A DNA stretch of 64,000 bases from an uncultured Paracoccaceae bacterium (GTDB lineage Bacteria; Pseudomonadota; Alphaproteobacteria; Rhodobacterales; Rhodobacteraceae): NCBI GenBank assembly GCA_905182165.1, contig CAJJAK010000009.1, forward strand, positions 82,596-146,595, read 5' to 3'. Below, in pieces: positions 31,344 to 43,006 of the stretch (its first letter is position 1; each line of letters starts with the position of its first letter). The position numbers and the translations under genes are program-made. A model generated the notes under the pieces. The model saw only the letters and a list, made by a program, of their open reading frames with translations. It searched no databases and was not told the DNA's origin.

Positions 31344-32753
31344 CTAACAGCTGTAATACATTCCAAACTCGACAGGATGTGGGGTGCGTTCATATGTAAC
31401 CACTTCTTCCATTTTTAATTCTATGTAACCGTCTATTTGCGACTTGGTAAAAACATCTCCTGCTAATAAAAAGTCCATATTAGCTTGCAGCTCTTCTAGC
31501 GCTTCTCTTAAGCTTCCACACACTGTTGGAATACCAGTTAACTCCTCTGCTGGAAGGTCATAAAGATCTTTATCAGACGCTTCTCCAGGATCTGTTTTAC
31601 TTTTAATTCCATCGAGGCCTGCCATTAATAGAGCAGCAAAGCAAAGATAAGGATTTGCCGCAGGATCTGGAAAACGTGCCTCTACTCGTTTTGCTTTTGG
31701 TGACTCAGTCCATGGAATTCTAACACAGCCTGATCTATTTCGTGCAGAATAGGCTCTTAGAACTGGTGCTTCAAATCCAGGTATTAACCTTTTGTAACTA
31801 TTTGTAGCGGGATTGGTGAATGCATTTAAGGCTTTTGCGTGCTTAAGTATTCCCCCAATAAAGTACAATGCATCTTGTGATAAGTCTGCATATTTATCTC
31901 CTGAAAAGAGTGGCTTTCCATCTTTCCAGATCGACATATTTACATGCATCCCTGAGCCGTTATCACCTGCAAATGGCTTGGGCATAAAAGTAGCAGATTT
32001 TCCATAAGCATGAGCTACATTATGTATCACATATTTATACTTTTGAAGTTCATCTGCTTGATGGGTTAGGCTTCCAAAAATAAGCCCTAATTCGTGTTGG
32101 CATGATCCAACTTCATGGTGATGCTTATCCACCTTCATACCCATGCGTTTCATTGTTGATAACATTTCTGACCGAATATCTTGTCCTGCGTCAATTGGGT
32201 TTACTGGGAAGTAACCACCCTTTAAGGTTGGCCTATGACCCATATTTCCCATTTCATAATCCGCATCAGTGTTCCAAGAAGCATCAGCAGCGTCTACTTC
32301 ATAAGAGACCTTATTTATGGAATTTGAAAATCTAACATCATCAAAAAGAAAGAACTCTGCCTCAGGGCCGAAATAAGATAAATCGCCAATACCTGACGCA
32401 ATCAGATATGCTTCAGCTTTTTGAGCAGTGCCTCTTGGATCCCGATCATACGCCTCACCAGTATCAGGTTCCACTACAGAACAGTGAATTGCTAATGTTT
32501 TTTCGGCGTAGAATGGATCTATATAACATGAATTACTGTCTAACATTAATTTCATATCTGATTGATCAATTGATTTCCATCCCGCTATAGATGACCCGTC
32601 AAACATAAAACCTTCTTCTAAAAAGTCTTCATCAACTTGGTCGGCCATTATTGTAACGTGTTGCAACTTTCCTCTTGGATCAGTGAAGCGGATATCTACA
32701 TATTCAATACCTTCATCGTTTATAATTTTTACAACTTTTGAGTTTTCAGTCAT
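31344..32753 (-). CDS. glnA: Glutamine synthetase, type I
   Basis: GlnA condenses ammonia and glutamate to glutamine in an ATP-dependent reaction, as a dodecamer. The intact 469-residue frame is the canonical GSI-beta length. Motifs: [32 protein letters not shown] (latch and substrate region), [11 protein letters not shown] (metal Glu), [49 protein letters not shown] and [13 protein letters not shown]. The adenylylation site is intact at Tyr398 ([10 protein letters not shown]), so GlnE-type control is expected. It follows glnB by about 30 bases, the standard alphaproteobacterial glnB-glnA operon. Confidence 0.97.
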   Translation of the reverse strand: MTENSKVVKIINDEGIEYVDIRFTDPRGKLQHVTIMADQVDEDFLEEGFMFDGSSIAGWKSIDQSDMKLMLDSNSCYIDPFYAEKTLAIHCSVVEPDTGEAYDRDPRGTAQKAEAYLIASGIGDLSYFGPEAEFFLFDDVRFSNSINKVSYEVDAADASWNTDADYEMGNMGHRPTLKGGYFPVNPIDAGQDIRSEMLSTMKRMGMKVDKHHHEVGSCQHELGLIFGSLTHQADELQKYKYVIHNVAHAYGKSATFMPKPFAGDNGSGMHVNMSIWKDGKPLFSGDKYADLSQDALYFIGGILKHAKALNAFTNPATNSYKRLIPGFEAPVLRAYSARNRSGCVRIPWTESPKAKRVEARFPDPAANPYLCFAALLMAGLDGIKSKTDPGEASDKDLYDLPAEELTGIPTVCGSLREALEELQANMDFLLAGDVFTKSQIDGYIELKMEEVVTYERTPHPVEFGMYYSC

Positions 32754-32782
32754 TTCTTACTCCTCGATTACCTGTTATTTGG

Positions 32783-33139
<357 letters not shown>

Positions 33140-33204
33140 TCAAATGACCGTAATCTTCCAATACTTTCTTTAATATCAGATAAAATTCTTAAAGATTTAT
33201 TAAG

Positions 33205-33245
33205 TTTGTTTAAAAAATAGGCAATTTACTTATTTTTTAAACAAA
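33205..33245 (-). terminator. AT-only stem-loop downstream of sdaA
   Basis: TTTGTTTAAAAAATA (33205-33219) pairs perfectly with TATTTTTTAAACAAA (33231-33245) around an 11-base loop. It begins 13 bases after the sdaA stop and lies before glnB. The stem is long but almost free of GC, so it may be a weak terminator. Confidence 0.5.
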
Positions 33246-33258
33246 TTAAAATAATATC

Positions 33259-34629
33259 CTAACAATTTGGAACATTAACTGCAAGTCCACCTAATGCTGT
33301 TTCTTTATATTTCATATTCATATCTCTCCCAGTTTGTCGCATCGTTTCGATGCAACTGTCTAAAGATACAATATGATTACCATCACCTCTTAAAGATAAA
33401 GATGCTGCAGAAATCGCTTTAATAGCTCCCAGTCCATTACGTTCTATACAGGGTACTTGAACTAACCCTTTTATAGGATCACAGGTCATGCCGAGGTGAT
33501 GTTCCAATGCTATTTCAGCTGCATTTTCCACTTGCTTTGGAGATCCCCCTAGTAATTCACATAATCCTGCCGCTGCCATTGCAGATGCCGAACCTACTTC
33601 GGCCTGGCAACCACATTCAGCGCCAGAAATGGAGGCGTTATACTTTATTATCCCCCCAATTGCTGCGCAAGTTAGCAGAAAATCTGGAATTTTTGATTTT
33701 TTCGCTTGGGGAACAAAGTCGAGATAATATCTCAGAGTTGCAGGTATCACACCAGCTGCACCATTTGTTGGAGCCGTAACTACTTGCCCACCATTTGCAT
33801 TTTCTTCATTTACAGCCATAGCGTACACTGAAATCCAGTCATTTATTATATGAGGTGCTTGTAAATTGTTTCCTTTTTCTTTCTGAAGACTGTCATAAAT
33901 ACTTTTTGCGCGTCTCTTTACATTCAAACCACCAGGTAGAATGCCTTCTTTTCTGATTCCACGATCAATGACATCATTCATTGTTTCAGCGATTTCAAAT
34001 AATTTTTGTTCTAAAATTTTGGATGAAAGAATGATATTTTCATTTAGTAATTTCATTTCAGAAATTGATTTACCACTCTCTGCTGCCATAGAAAGCATTT
34101 CAGACGCATTTTTGAAAGGGTAAGGATAAACATTTGTATCTTTGGTTGTCTGAGGGTTATTCATCTCATGTTCAGTCACAATGGCACCACCACCAACTGA
34201 ATAGTAAATTTCAGTTAATAACACATCATTTTGAGCATCTAGGGCAAAAAATTGCATCCCATTTGGATGGCCAGTTAACTGTTTTTCATAATCAAATATA
34301 ATATCAGTTTTTGGAGAAAATTTTAATTTTTTCATGGGTTTGGTTGGATTGTTTCCAATGAAGCAGAATTCACTATTTTATTAATATTTTGTTCATTATA
34401 TTCATTTAATTTGAAATCTGATAATCCTAATATTATTGCTTTATCAGTCGCATGGCCCTTACCTGTGAAAGCCAGTGAACCATGCAATGAAACTTTAATA
34501 GAGTATGGTGTTATATTGACTATTTTTTATTTTTTGTAAAAAGTTAGAGGCTGCTATCATAGGCCCAATAGTATGGGAGCTGGATGGTCCTAACCCAATT
34601 TTGAATATATCCAGTACTGATTGAAACAT
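33259..34629 (-). CDS. sdaA: L-serine dehydratase (two frame breaks)
   Basis: This single-chain Fe-S enzyme deaminates L-serine to pyruvate and ammonia. The start ATG at 34629 is preceded by AAAAAGGAT and gives [20 protein letters not shown], continuing IGPMIAA, the family N-terminus. Frame breaks lie near 34500 and 34340. The rest carries [26 protein letters not shown], the cluster cysteines in [14 protein letters not shown] and [18 protein letters not shown], and ends [13 protein letters not shown]. Total about 455 residues, normal for SdaA of the beta-plus-alpha fused type. A link with the M20 peptidases and glnA (amino-acid catabolism, ammonia assimilation) is plausible. Confidence 0.93.
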
Positions 34630-34802
34630 TTTTGATCCTTTTTGATAACAGCATGGTTTAACTTAAACTAGATGACACGAAGCAATGAAAACGACTAATT
34701 ATGGTTTTTTTAAGAATTAATACTTTTTAAAACAAAATTAATTAAAATTTGCTCTCGCTCTGGTGAAACAAAATGGCTATATCTGGCGTAGGAGTGTTTA
34801 AG

Positions 34803-35602
34803 ATGGATTTTACTTTCAATGATAGTGACAAAGCAAAGTACGCTTCGGCAAAATATTCATTAAATTTTATTAAAGATGGAATGAAAATTGGCCTTGGAAC
34901 TGGCTCAACAGCTGCATGGTTTGTCGTATTGTTGTCCGATTTTATTAAAAAAAATGATATTAAAATCAGCTTAAAACACTTCTAGCTTTACAAAAACATT
35001 GGCAAAGGCTGTTGGCGTAATAGTTGTCAGTTTAGATGAGATTGAGTGTTTAGATTTAACTATTGATGGAGCTGATGAATTTGATGATCATTTAAATTTA
35101 ATAAAAGGTGGTGGTGCAGCTCTTTTGCAAGAAAAGATTGTTGAAACAGCAAGTTCAGAAATGATTGTTATTGCTGATACTGGTAAGTATGTAAAAAAAT
35201 TAGGCAAATTTCCTCTACCAATTGAAGTCGTGCCATTTGGCGCTTCTTCTACAAAAAATATTATAGATAATTTGTTTCTTATATGTGGGTTTAAGGATAT
35301 TTCAGGAACATTTAGGCAGAAAAATGGACAAATTTTTGTTACTGATGAAGGTAACAATATTATAGACTATAAATTAAATGAAATTTCTTTCAAAAGAATT
35401 ATCAATAAAAATCAATAATATAACAGGAGTTATTGAACATGGGATTTTTACAAATTTGTGTACTAAAGTAATTGTAGGCAAGCCTAGTGGAGGTATACAT
35501 TTATTCAGTAAACAACTTAAAACCAATAAGTTTCAAGCTATTGATTTAAGTGAAATGAATAGGCTGAATGAGACAATCTTGGGAATAAAAAATGAAATTT
35601 GA
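34803..35602 (+). CDS. rpiA: Ribose-5-phosphate isomerase A (two frame breaks)
   Basis: RpiA interconverts ribose-5-phosphate and ribulose-5-phosphate in the pentose phosphate pathway. I use ATG 34803 (MDFTFNDSDKAKYA), with GGAG upstream; an in-frame ATG at 34773 is possible. KIGLGTGSTAAWFVVLL is the phosphate-binding loop, LTIDGADEFDDHLNLIKGGG contains the catalytic Asp and Glu, and GAALLQEKIVETAS and FPLPIEVVPFG follow. The frame breaks near 34980 and 35400; the last piece contains ITGVIEHGIF and KVIVGKPSGGI, typical of the C-terminus. About 265 residues overall. The stop overlaps the start of the next gene (gor). Confidence 0.92.
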
Positions 35603-36943
35603 TTATGATTTATTTGTTATTGGTGGTGGATCGGGTGGCGTAAGAGCTGCGAGGTTAGCAGCAGAATTAGGTATTAAAGTTGGCCTATGTGAGGAGTATC
35701 GATTGGGTGGTACTTGTGTCATTAGAGGATGTGTACCTAAAAAATTATACTTTTATGCTAGTTCTTATTCGGAAATGTTTAAGGATTCTTTTAATTTTGG
35801 TTGGGATGTGAATAATATTTCGTTCGATTGGCCAAAGTTAGTTAATGCCAAAAATGGGGAAATTGCACATATCAAAAGATTTATCATAAAAATTTGTTAA
35901 AAGCGGGTGTTAAAATATTTAATGCAAAAGGAAGAGTTGAAGGGGCACACAATATTTCATTAAGCAGTGGGGAGGAATTTTCAACAAAGCATATTTTAGT
36001 TGCTGTTGGAGGCGCTCCTTACATCCCAAAATTTGAAGGTTCAAATTATTCAATTAGTTCAAATGAAATATTTGATTTAAAAGTTTTTAATAACGAATTC
36101 TTGTTGTTGGTGGTGGTTATATTGCTTGTGAGTTTTCTAGTATTTTTAATGGATTGGGCGCAAATGTAGTGCAGTTTTATCGCGGTTCATCCATTCTTCG
36201 AGGTTTTGATGAGGAAATTACGAATCATGTTAGTAATTCGATGATTAACCGGGGGATCAATCTTAACCTGAATACAGATGTCAAAAGTATTAAAAAAACA
36301 AATCAAGGTTATTTAGTAAGAGATAATAATGATGCTGAGATAATAGTAGATGTTGTTTTGCACGCCACAGGAAGAAAGCCACTTACTAAAGGATTGGGAT
36401 TAGATGAAATTGGCTTAAAACTTGGAAAATTAGGTGAAGTTAAAGTTAACGAGTACAGTCAAACAGAAATTCCCTCCATTTTTGCCGTAGGTGATGTTAC
36501 GAACCGTGCTAACTTAACGCCTGTTGCGATCAGAGAAGGTTCAGCTTTTGTAAAAACAGTTTTTGAAGGAATACCAGTAAAAGCTAATTATCCACTAATT
36601 CCAACAGCAATATTTACACAAGCGAGTTTGGTAGAGAAGCAACACCAGAAGAATTAGCAAAAAAATTAAGAAGATTGAAGTATATGTTGCAAAGTTTAGG
36701 CCAATGGCAAATATTTTGTCTGGAAAAGCGGAACAGATTATGATGAAACTTGTAGTGAGTTTTAAAACAAAAAAAGTTTTGGGCGTTCATATAGTGGGAA
36801 GTGGTGCCTCAGAAATGATCCAGTTAGCTGGAGTTGCGCTTCAGATGGGTGCAACAAAAGAAGATTTTGATAATACGATCGCAGTTCACCCAACTGCTGC
36901 AGAAGAATTAGTAACAATGAAATTACCCACTAGAGTGTCTTGA
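35592..36943 (+). CDS. gor: Glutathione-disulfide reductase (at least three frame breaks)
   Basis: This FAD-dependent pyridine nucleotide-disulfide oxidoreductase regenerates reduced glutathione with NADPH. The N-terminal FAD loop VIGGGSGGVRAARLAAELG is followed by the redox-active pair in GGTCVIRGCVPKK (the VIRGCVPKK form is typical of glutathione reductase). Then come breaks near 35870, 36100-36155 and 36640-36700, between which LVAVGGAPYIPKFEG and the second FAD motif SIFAVGDVTNRANLTPVAI are readable. The C-terminal interface motif with the catalytic His is AVHPTAAEELVTM. Length about 450 residues. It overlaps rpiA by 11 bases; NADPH from the adjacent pathway and from PntAB would be the reductant. 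Confidence 0.92.
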
Positions 36944-37007
36944 TTTTTTGTGCGATGACACCAAGTAACAATTAATAAGTAATGACCTTTAGGAAGGACA
37001 ACTTTAA

Positions 37008-38153
37008 ATGTCAGACAATGATCAAGGACCTTGGGGTGGCGATGGCCCTAAAAAAGGTGATGGTAAAGAAAATGGAAAGCATATCCCTGAAAAGCAAAGT
37101 GGTCAAAATAATGGAGGTAATCAAATGCCCCCAGAGTTGGATGAGATTGTAAAAAAAGGCCAAGAACAGCTTAGACTTTTAATGGGTGGAAAAGCTGGAA
37201 AATCTGGTAATGGAGGCAATCAAGGAGGTTCTCCAATAAGTATGGGGAAGCGTCCGATTTTTTTAGGATTGATTGTATTAGCGGTTTTATGGCTTTTTAC
37301 TTCTTTTTACCGTGTTGATACATCAGAACAATCCGTAGAGCTTTTGTTTGGAAAATATTTGGAAACAGGTGAGGAAGGTTTAAACTTTGCTCCTTGGCCC
37401 ATTGTAACAAAAGAAATTGTTCCAGTAACGAGAGAAAATACTGAGGAAATTGGTGTTGGTAGATCGGGAAGAGCATCTGATCAAGGTTTGATGTTGACAC
37501 GTGATGAAAACATTGTGGATATTGATTATCAGGTTGTTTGGAACATTAATGACGCTCAAAAGTTTCTGTTCAATATAGCTGGGCCTAAAGAAACAATTAG
37601 AGCTGTATCAGAATCTGTAATGAGAGAAATTGTTGCACGCACAAACCTCACCCCTATTCTAACTACTGGTAAAGGAAAAATTGAACAGGAGTTGCAAGCG
37701 TTAATTCAGCAAACACTTGATAGTTATGAAAGTGGCGTAAGAATTGTACGTGTAAACTTGGATAAAGCGGATCCACCTGGTGATGTTGCTAATGCATTTA
37801 AAGAAGTGCAGGCTGCGGAGCAGACAAAGGATACATTGGAAAAACAAGCCGATGCATATTCAAATAAAGTTGTGGCTGAAGCAAGGGGTGAAGCTGCCCA
37901 GTTGCAACAGCAAGCTGAAGGTTACAGAGCTCAAGTAATTAATGAAGCAGTTGGTGAAGCATCAAGATTCAAGGCAGTTTATGCTGAGTATGCTAAGGCG
38001 CCTGAGGTAACGAGAAAACGTTTATATATCGAAACCATGGAAAGAGTTTTAAGTAGTGTAGATAAGATACTGATTGATCAAGGTGCTAATGGTCAAGGTG
38101 TATTACCTTACTTACCAGTTAATGAATTAATCAAGAAAAAAGGGTCAAACTGA
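37008..38153 (+). CDS. hflK: HflK, SPFH-domain modulator of FtsH
   Basis: HflK forms with HflC a large membrane complex around the FtsH protease. The protein has 381 residues: a Gly/Asn/Lys-rich cytoplasmic head (about 1-85, with GPWGGDGPKKGDG), one membrane helix (PIFLGLIVLAVLWLFTSF), then the periplasmic SPFH domain with FYRVDTSEQSVELLFGKY, LTRDENIVDIDYQVVW and SVMREIVARTNLTPILTTG, and a long Ala/Gln-rich coiled coil (about 265-340). ATG 37008 has AGGAAGGACA upstream. It overlaps hflC by one base, and the order hflK-hflC-DUF2065-degP is standard in alphaproteobacteria. Confidence 0.95.
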   Translation: MSDNDQGPWGGDGPKKGDGKENGKHIPEKQSGQNNGGNQMPPELDEIVKKGQEQLRLLMGGKAGKSGNGGNQGGSPISMGKRPIFLGLIVLAVLWLFTSFYRVDTSEQSVELLFGKYLETGEEGLNFAPWPIVTKEIVPVTRENTEEIGVGRSGRASDQGLMLTRDENIVDIDYQVVWNINDAQKFLFNIAGPKETIRAVSESVMREIVARTNLTPILTTGKGKIEQELQALIQQTLDSYESGVRIVRVNLDKADPPGDVANAFKEVQAAEQTKDTLEKQADAYSNKVVAEARGEAAQLQQQAEGYRAQVINEAVGEASRFKAVYAEYAKAPEVTRKRLYIETMERVLSSVDKILIDQGANGQGVLPYLPVNELIKKKGSN

Positions 38154-39032
38154 TGAGCCGTACTTATATATTAGTGTCATTTTTAGTAGCTGTTTGTTTT
38201 ATAGTCATGTCAGCCTTATTCACCGTGGATGAACGACAGAAGGCTCTTGTCCTACAGTTTGGTGAAGTAATAAAAATCATAGAAAAGCCAGGACTTGCCA
38301 CAAAAATTCCTTTTATTCAAACAGTTGTGAAATATGACGGCAGAATTCTTCCTTTAGATACATTGCCACTCGAAGTCACAATGAAAGATAATAGACGATT
38401 TGACGTTGATGCATTCGCTCGTTGGAGAATTGCTGATGTTAAAGCTTTTAGGCGTCGCAGTCGGTTCCGGTGGCGCTGGTGCAGCAGCCTCTAGATTAGA
38501 ACAAATTCTTAATGCGGAGTTAAGAACAACTTTGGGTGAAGTTAATTCTAGTGAGTTGTTGTCTGTCAACAGAGTAAAATTAATGAATACCATTCGTGAT
38601 TCTGCAAGGGCTAAAGCATCAGCCCTTGGTGTTGATATAATCGATGTACGTATTAAGCGAGCAGACTTACCAATAGAAAATCTTAATGCAACTTTTTCAA
38701 GAATGCGGGCAGAACGTGAGCAAGATACAGCAAAGTTAATTGCAGAAGGTAATGAAGCGGCAAAAAGAGCTACGTCTCTAGCAGATCGTACTGTTGTTGA
38801 AACTCTTTCAGAGGCCCAAAAGAATGCTGATATTGTTCGAGGGGAAGCTGATGCAGAAAGAAATTCTATCTTTGCTGATGCATTTGGGAGAGATCCAGAG
38901 TTCTTTGCATTTTATAGATCATTAACTGCCTATGAAAATTCTCTAAAGGGATCGAATTCAACGCTTGTAATATCACCAGATAGTGAGTTTTTTGATTATT
39001 TAAAATCTGCTTCTATTCCAACTGAAAAATAG
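38153..39032 (+). CDS. hflC: HflC, SPFH-domain modulator of FtsH (one frame break near 38450)
   Basis: Partner of HflK. An N-terminal membrane helix (ILVSFLVAVCFIVMSALF) precedes the SPFH domain (VDERQKALVLQFGEVI, GLATKIPFIQTVVKYD, TMKDNRRFDVDAFARWRIAD). The frame breaks near 38450, where the joined reading gives AVGSGGAGAAASRLEQILN, and the domain then continues with the coiled coil (ADLPIENLNATFSRMRAERE) to a conserved C-terminus (PDSEFFDYLKSA). Total length about 293 residues, as expected. The start overlaps the hflK stop (TGATG) and the stop overlaps the GTG of the next gene, so translation of the three is coupled. Confidence 0.94.
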
Positions 39033-39229
39033 TGCTATCCTATATTTTAACTATCCTTGGCTGTGTAGCGGTCTTGGAGGGTCTAGTTTTAGTTTTAGCA
39101 CCATCGCGATTTGAAGATTTAATCAAGTGGTTGGGCGGATTAGATATTTCTTCTAGGAGGAATTTTGGATTATTAACCGTTGCTTTGGGGGTGTTTCTCG
39201 TATGGATTTCAAAATATTTTTTTAATTAA
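39032..39229 (+). CDS. DUF2065 family small membrane protein (YjeT-like)
   Basis: The 65-residue protein is almost all membrane: a first helix (SYILTILGCVAVLEGLVLVLAP), a short SRFEDLIKWLGGLD loop, and a second helix (LLTVALGVFLVWISKYFF). This is the DUF2065/YjeT layout, and such a gene typically lies immediately after hflC. Function unknown. The GTG start at 39032 overlaps the last base of hflC. No separate ribosome-binding site is visible, supporting coupled translation. Confidence 0.8.
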   Translation: MLSYILTILGCVAVLEGLVLVLAPSRFEDLIKWLGGLDISSRRNFGLLTVALGVFLVWISKYFFN

Positions 39230-39285
39230 TATATTGATTATCTTATCAAGATCTTGAAACAAAGGCTAACTTGGTCGAGGTATAA

Positions 39286-40761
39286 ATGACTAAAATTCTA
39301 AAAATCGAATATAGCATCAAGCGTGTAAGCATTCTATTTATACAGCTTTCTCTTTTATCCATTGCATTTTTATTATTAAGTTACTCTTCAGCATTTTCTC
39401 GAACCGCTTATGAAAGTTTTGCTGATTTAGTGGATGAAATTAGTCCAGCTGTTGTGAATATTACAACGTCGAAAGAGATTGAAAGCTCTGGATCTTTGTT
39501 ACCAGAGATTCCTAAAGGTTCGCCCTTAGAGGATTTGTTTCGTAATTTACCAAATCAAAATGGGTTAAACGGAAGTCCGAAGAGGAGAAGAACGTCTGCT
39601 CTTGGCTCTGGATTTATCATATCTGAAACTGGATTGGTTGTTACAAATAACCACGTGATAGAGCAGGCTGATGAAATATTAATTGAACTTTTTAGTGGTG
39701 AAGAATTAAAAGCAACTTTAGTAGGCACTGATCCCAAAACTGATATTGCTTTGTTGAAAGTTGAATATGACAAACCTTTATCTTTTGTAAAGTTTGGTAA
39801 TAGTGATCTTGCTCGCGTTGGAGATTGGGTAATGGCTGTAGGAAATCCTTTAGGGCAGGGCTTTTCTGTTTCTGCTGGCATTATTTCTGCTCGAAATAGG
39901 GCTTTAAGAGGAAGTTACGATGATTTTATTCAAACTGATGCAGCGATTAATAGGGGAAATTCAGGCGGTCCATTGTTTAACATGGAAGGTGAGGTTCTTG
40001 GCGTAAATACTGCTATAATTAGTCCAAACGGTGGATCTATTGGTATTGGGTTTTCAATGGCGTCAAATGTAGTCAGTAAAGTAGTGTATCAATTAGAAAA
40101 GTATGGTGAAACAAGAAGGGGTTGGCTTGGTGTTAGCATTCAAGATGTGTCTGATGATATTGCAGTAGCAAAAGATTTAGACAGTACTGATGGAGCATTA
40201 GTTACAAACACACCTGATGTTTCGGCAAAAATTGCTGGAGTAAAAGTTGCTGACGTCATTATTTCTTTTGATAATCAGTTAATAAAGAATACGCGAGCTT
40301 TAGTTAAAATTGTTGGGGCTACTGAAGTTGGAAAAATTGTTAAGGTAACTGTTATGCGCAATGGTGAAAAAAAGGTACTTGAAGTAACTGTTGGTCATAG
40401 AGAGCAAGTCGAGGCGAGTTTGGCAAATGATAGCTCTATGAAGCAAAACTTAGATGAACCCTTAGAAACTGAAGTAAGTGGTATGGTAGTGTCTTCCCTG
40501 ACTAAAGAGTGGAAAGATGCCTTAAAGTTGGAGCCTGAGACGACCGGAGTTGTCGTCATATCGGTTGAGGTTGATAGCGCTGCTTCGGAAAAAGGCATTG
40601 TGGCTGGAGACTTGATAATTGAGGCTAATCAGGAAAAAGTTTCTGACATGAAACAATTCAATGATAGTCTCAATATAACCAAAAACTCAGGCAAATCTTC
40701 AATTCTCTTGTTGATACGTAGAAATGGAAATCAAAGATTTTTAGCTTTACCAATTAAATAG
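39286..40761 (+). CDS. degP: Periplasmic serine protease DegP/DegQ (HtrA/Do family)
   Basis: HtrA-type periplasmic protease and chaperone, intact at 491 residues. A long N-terminal signal region (hydrophobic core about residues 14-36, cleavage near AFS) is followed by the trypsin-like domain with the catalytic triad visible as His123 (VVTNNHVIEQ), Asp153 (KTDIALLK) and Ser226 (GNSGGPLF). The LA-loop around residues 62-100 carries the LEDLFRNLPN stretch. Two PDZ domains follow (about 270-370 with RRGWLGVSIQDV, and 400-490). It follows hflKC and DUF2065, as commonly found. A weak GGTATAA precedes ATG 39286. Confidence 0.95.
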   Translation: MTKILKIEYSIKRVSILFIQLSLLSIAFLLLSYSSAFSRTAYESFADLVDEISPAVVNITTSKEIESSGSLLPEIPKGSPLEDLFRNLPNQNGLNGSPKRRRTSALGSGFIISETGLVVTNNHVIEQADEILIELFSGEELKATLVGTDPKTDIALLKVEYDKPLSFVKFGNSDLARVGDWVMAVGNPLGQGFSVSAGIISARNRALRGSYDDFIQTDAAINRGNSGGPLFNMEGEVLGVNTAIISPNGGSIGIGFSMASNVVSKVVYQLEKYGETRRGWLGVSIQDVSDDIAVAKDLDSTDGALVTNTPDVSAKIAGVKVADVIISFDNQLIKNTRALVKIVGATEVGKIVKVTVMRNGEKKVLEVTVGHREQVEASLANDSSMKQNLDEPLETEVSGMVVSSLTKEWKDALKLEPETTGVVVISVEVDSAASEKGIVAGDLIIEANQEKVSDMKQFNDSLNITKNSGKSSILLLIRRNGNQRFLALPIK

Positions 40762-40771
40762 CTATTAGTAT

Positions 40772-41389
40772 TTAAAATAATAATTGACTTACTTCTTTGA
40801 AACCGTCGTGGATCATTTCATAGGTTAAATATACTAGAAATACCAATCCGGCCCAACTTAACCAAGTATACTTGGTCATTAGTTTCATTATCATGGTTGC
40901 AAAAAAAGCCATAAAGGCTATAGCGACTATTAACCCAAATATAAGTAAAGAAGTGTTTTCTCGTGCAATCGCTGCTACAGCAACGACATTGTCGATAGAC
41001 ATAGATACATCAGCTATAGTAATGGTTATAAGTGCCTTGATTAATTGGCTTCTTTCACTGCCTGTTACTTGGATTTTATTTACTTTTTCCGATTTATCTT
41101 TTGAATTATATTGTCTTAATTCTATAAAAAAGCGATAACAAACGAATGCTAATAAACAACCTCCAATAAATAAAATGCCTGGTATTGCAAGCAAGTAACT
41201 GGCAATTGCTGCGAAAAAAATCCTTAATCCAGCAGCTAATGCCATTCCCATAAAAATTGCTCGTTTCCGCATAATAGGTGATAACCCAGCAGCGGCCATG
41301 CCAATTACAAGCGCATTGTCTCCTGACAGAATAATATCCGCAAAGATAATTTGTAAAATTTCTGAGCCATGCTCCAGCATATGGTGCAT
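40772..41389 (-). CDS. TerC family integral membrane protein (YjbE-like)
   Basis: A 205-residue membrane protein with about six to seven helices and two repeats of the TerC signature: Asp-rich IIFADIILSGDNALVIGMAA near the N-terminus and IADVSMSIDNVVAVAAIA in the middle, each with the D-(N)-x-(V) acidic pair inside a helix. The family is implicated in manganese or other metal export, including metalation of secreted enzymes. It converges tail to tail with degP, with 10 bases between stops. I looked for a yybP-ykoY manganese riboswitch upstream (41390-41528) and saw none. Confidence 0.85.
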   Translation of the reverse strand: MHHMLEHGSEILQIIFADIILSGDNALVIGMAAAGLSPIMRKRAIFMGMALAAGLRIFFAAIASYLLAIPGILFIGGCLLAFVCYRFFIELRQYNSKDKSEKVNKIQVTGSERSQLIKALITITIADVSMSIDNVVAVAAIARENTSLLIFGLIVAIAFMAFFATMIMKLMTKYTWLSWAGLVFLVYLTYEMIHDGFKEVSQLLF

Positions 41390-41528
41390 TCCTTAAGTGT
41401 ATATTAGAGTTGCATTGATTAGTGATATAATCTTCTCAGTTAAATTTTTCTAGTAGAAATATTGTAGCTTTTACTATTCTCACATAACTTGGTTCATTCC
41501 AGCATTTTTTTTAAGTTTTTAAACTTAT

Positions 41529-42692
41529 ATCATAGGTTTTCTGCGAATTCACAAATATCAATCAGTGATTGTTCAAATATTTTGTCTGAAACTGTCATGG
41601 CTATTCTAAGGTGTCCTGCAGCAGCTTGACCAAAACTTTCCCCAGGCATAACAGCGATTTTCTTTTCGTCTAATTTAGAGCAAATTCATTTCCAGTTAAT
41701 CCAGTTTTTCGAATATCTACCATAAGATACATGGTTCCATCACTCGGTACTAAATTAATTGAATTATTTTTTTGTAATATTTTGGTTGCTAATTCATATC
41801 GCCGTTTAAATGGTAAGGAGACTTTTTCCATGCCCTCTTTTCCTTGGCTCAGGGCAAAATATGCTGCTTCCTGAATAAAACCAGGTAAACCATACGTTGT
41901 AGAAGTTGCTAAGTTTACCATGTGCTCAATAATAAATTCTGGACCGATCACCCATCCGCAGCGAAAGCCGGTCATTGCGTGGCTTTTAGACATCGACCCA
42001 ATAACTAAGGTTTTTTCTTCTATTTCTTTAATGCTCCTTGGGGAGATATGTTTACCATTCCATATTTGACAATCATAGACTTCATCAGAAATTAACCATA
42101 AATTATGTTTTATGACTGCTTTTGAAATGCCTTCTATAGTACCTTTGGTATAAACTGCTCCAGTTGGATTGTTTGGCGTATTAATTAATAGTGACTTTGC
42201 GCCATGTGCATTTTTATCAATTTCTTCATAAGTAGGTTGAAAATTATTTTTTGCTTCAGTTTTTATTGGTATATCTTTAGCACCAATACTTCGAATTGTT
42301 CCTGGATAAGTGGCATAGTATGGATCTAAGTAAAGTGCTCTATCACCTTCGTTGCAGACAGCCATATGAGTAGCAAATAGACCCGCCTGTCCACCAGGTG
42401 TAACTATCACGTTTTCTGGCCTAGTTTTGACACCTGTTTTCTCTTCATTTAATTTTGCAATCAAGTTCCTTAATTTAATTAAGCCCTGCATTTCTGCGTA
42501 ACCCGTGTTCCCATTTAAAGCACTTTTTCTCATAGCCTCAATAATCGTACTATCGGTTCGAATATCGTGCTCGCCAATAGATAATTCAATAACATTTTCT
42601 CCATTTGAAATCATTTTGCGGGCTCTATTAAAAACACCCCAGCCGTCTGATCCACCAGCTGTTATATTTTTTATTCTGTTTGAAATTGACAC
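41529..42692 (-). CDS. PLP-dependent aminotransferase, class I/II (one frame break near 41680)
   Basis: Fold-type I aminotransferase of about 387 residues. Landmarks: an N-terminal IELSIGEHDIRTD loop, the PLP phosphate-binding VTPGGQAGLFATHMAV, the conserved Asn in INTPNNPTGAVYTK, LISDEVYDCQIW (Asp and Tyr) and the Schiff-base Lys in LVIGSMSKSHAMTGFRCGW. The substrate Arg is near the end in AAGHLRIAMTVS, reached after the frame break near 41680. It resembles the aspartate/alanine-type class, but the substrate is uncertain. Start: GTG 42692 is the apparent one, with no strong ribosome-binding site. It stands alone on the minus strand. Confidence 0.85.
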
Positions 42693-43006
42693 GGCTGTTA
42701 ATCTTTCTTTCTTGATTTCCTTAAGCTGGTCATTGCAATTATTCTATTTAAAGACAAGTAATATAATGCAAATAATTTGAGTTTTATTAGATCAATGAGC
42801 TTTGCTATCACTATTATTTGAACTTATCTTTATTTCTTCAAATACTTGCCATTTAAGAAGTAAACAGTTACGAACGCCATATGTTTAGCGAAATATTTAT
42901 AATTTGTATTATTATAACCGACTGAAAATTCAGGTGGGCGCTTCTTTTATTTCAAATTATGTAATTATCTGATAGTCCGCAATACAAGTGAAGTGCGATG
43001 TGAGAT
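42693..43006. other. 314-base gene-free gap between divergent aminotransferase and cysS genes
   Basis: Very AT-rich, with no ORF or RNA that I can recognise. It must hold the two divergent promoters. Clusters such as TTTATAATTTGTATTATTATAA (42895-42916) look like a promoter -10 region but are not specific enough to call. Confidence 0.4.

Noticed and set aside
41390..41528. Manganese (yybP-ykoY) riboswitch upstream of the TerC gene
   Set aside because: No matching conserved loops, and the region is plain AT-rich DNA.
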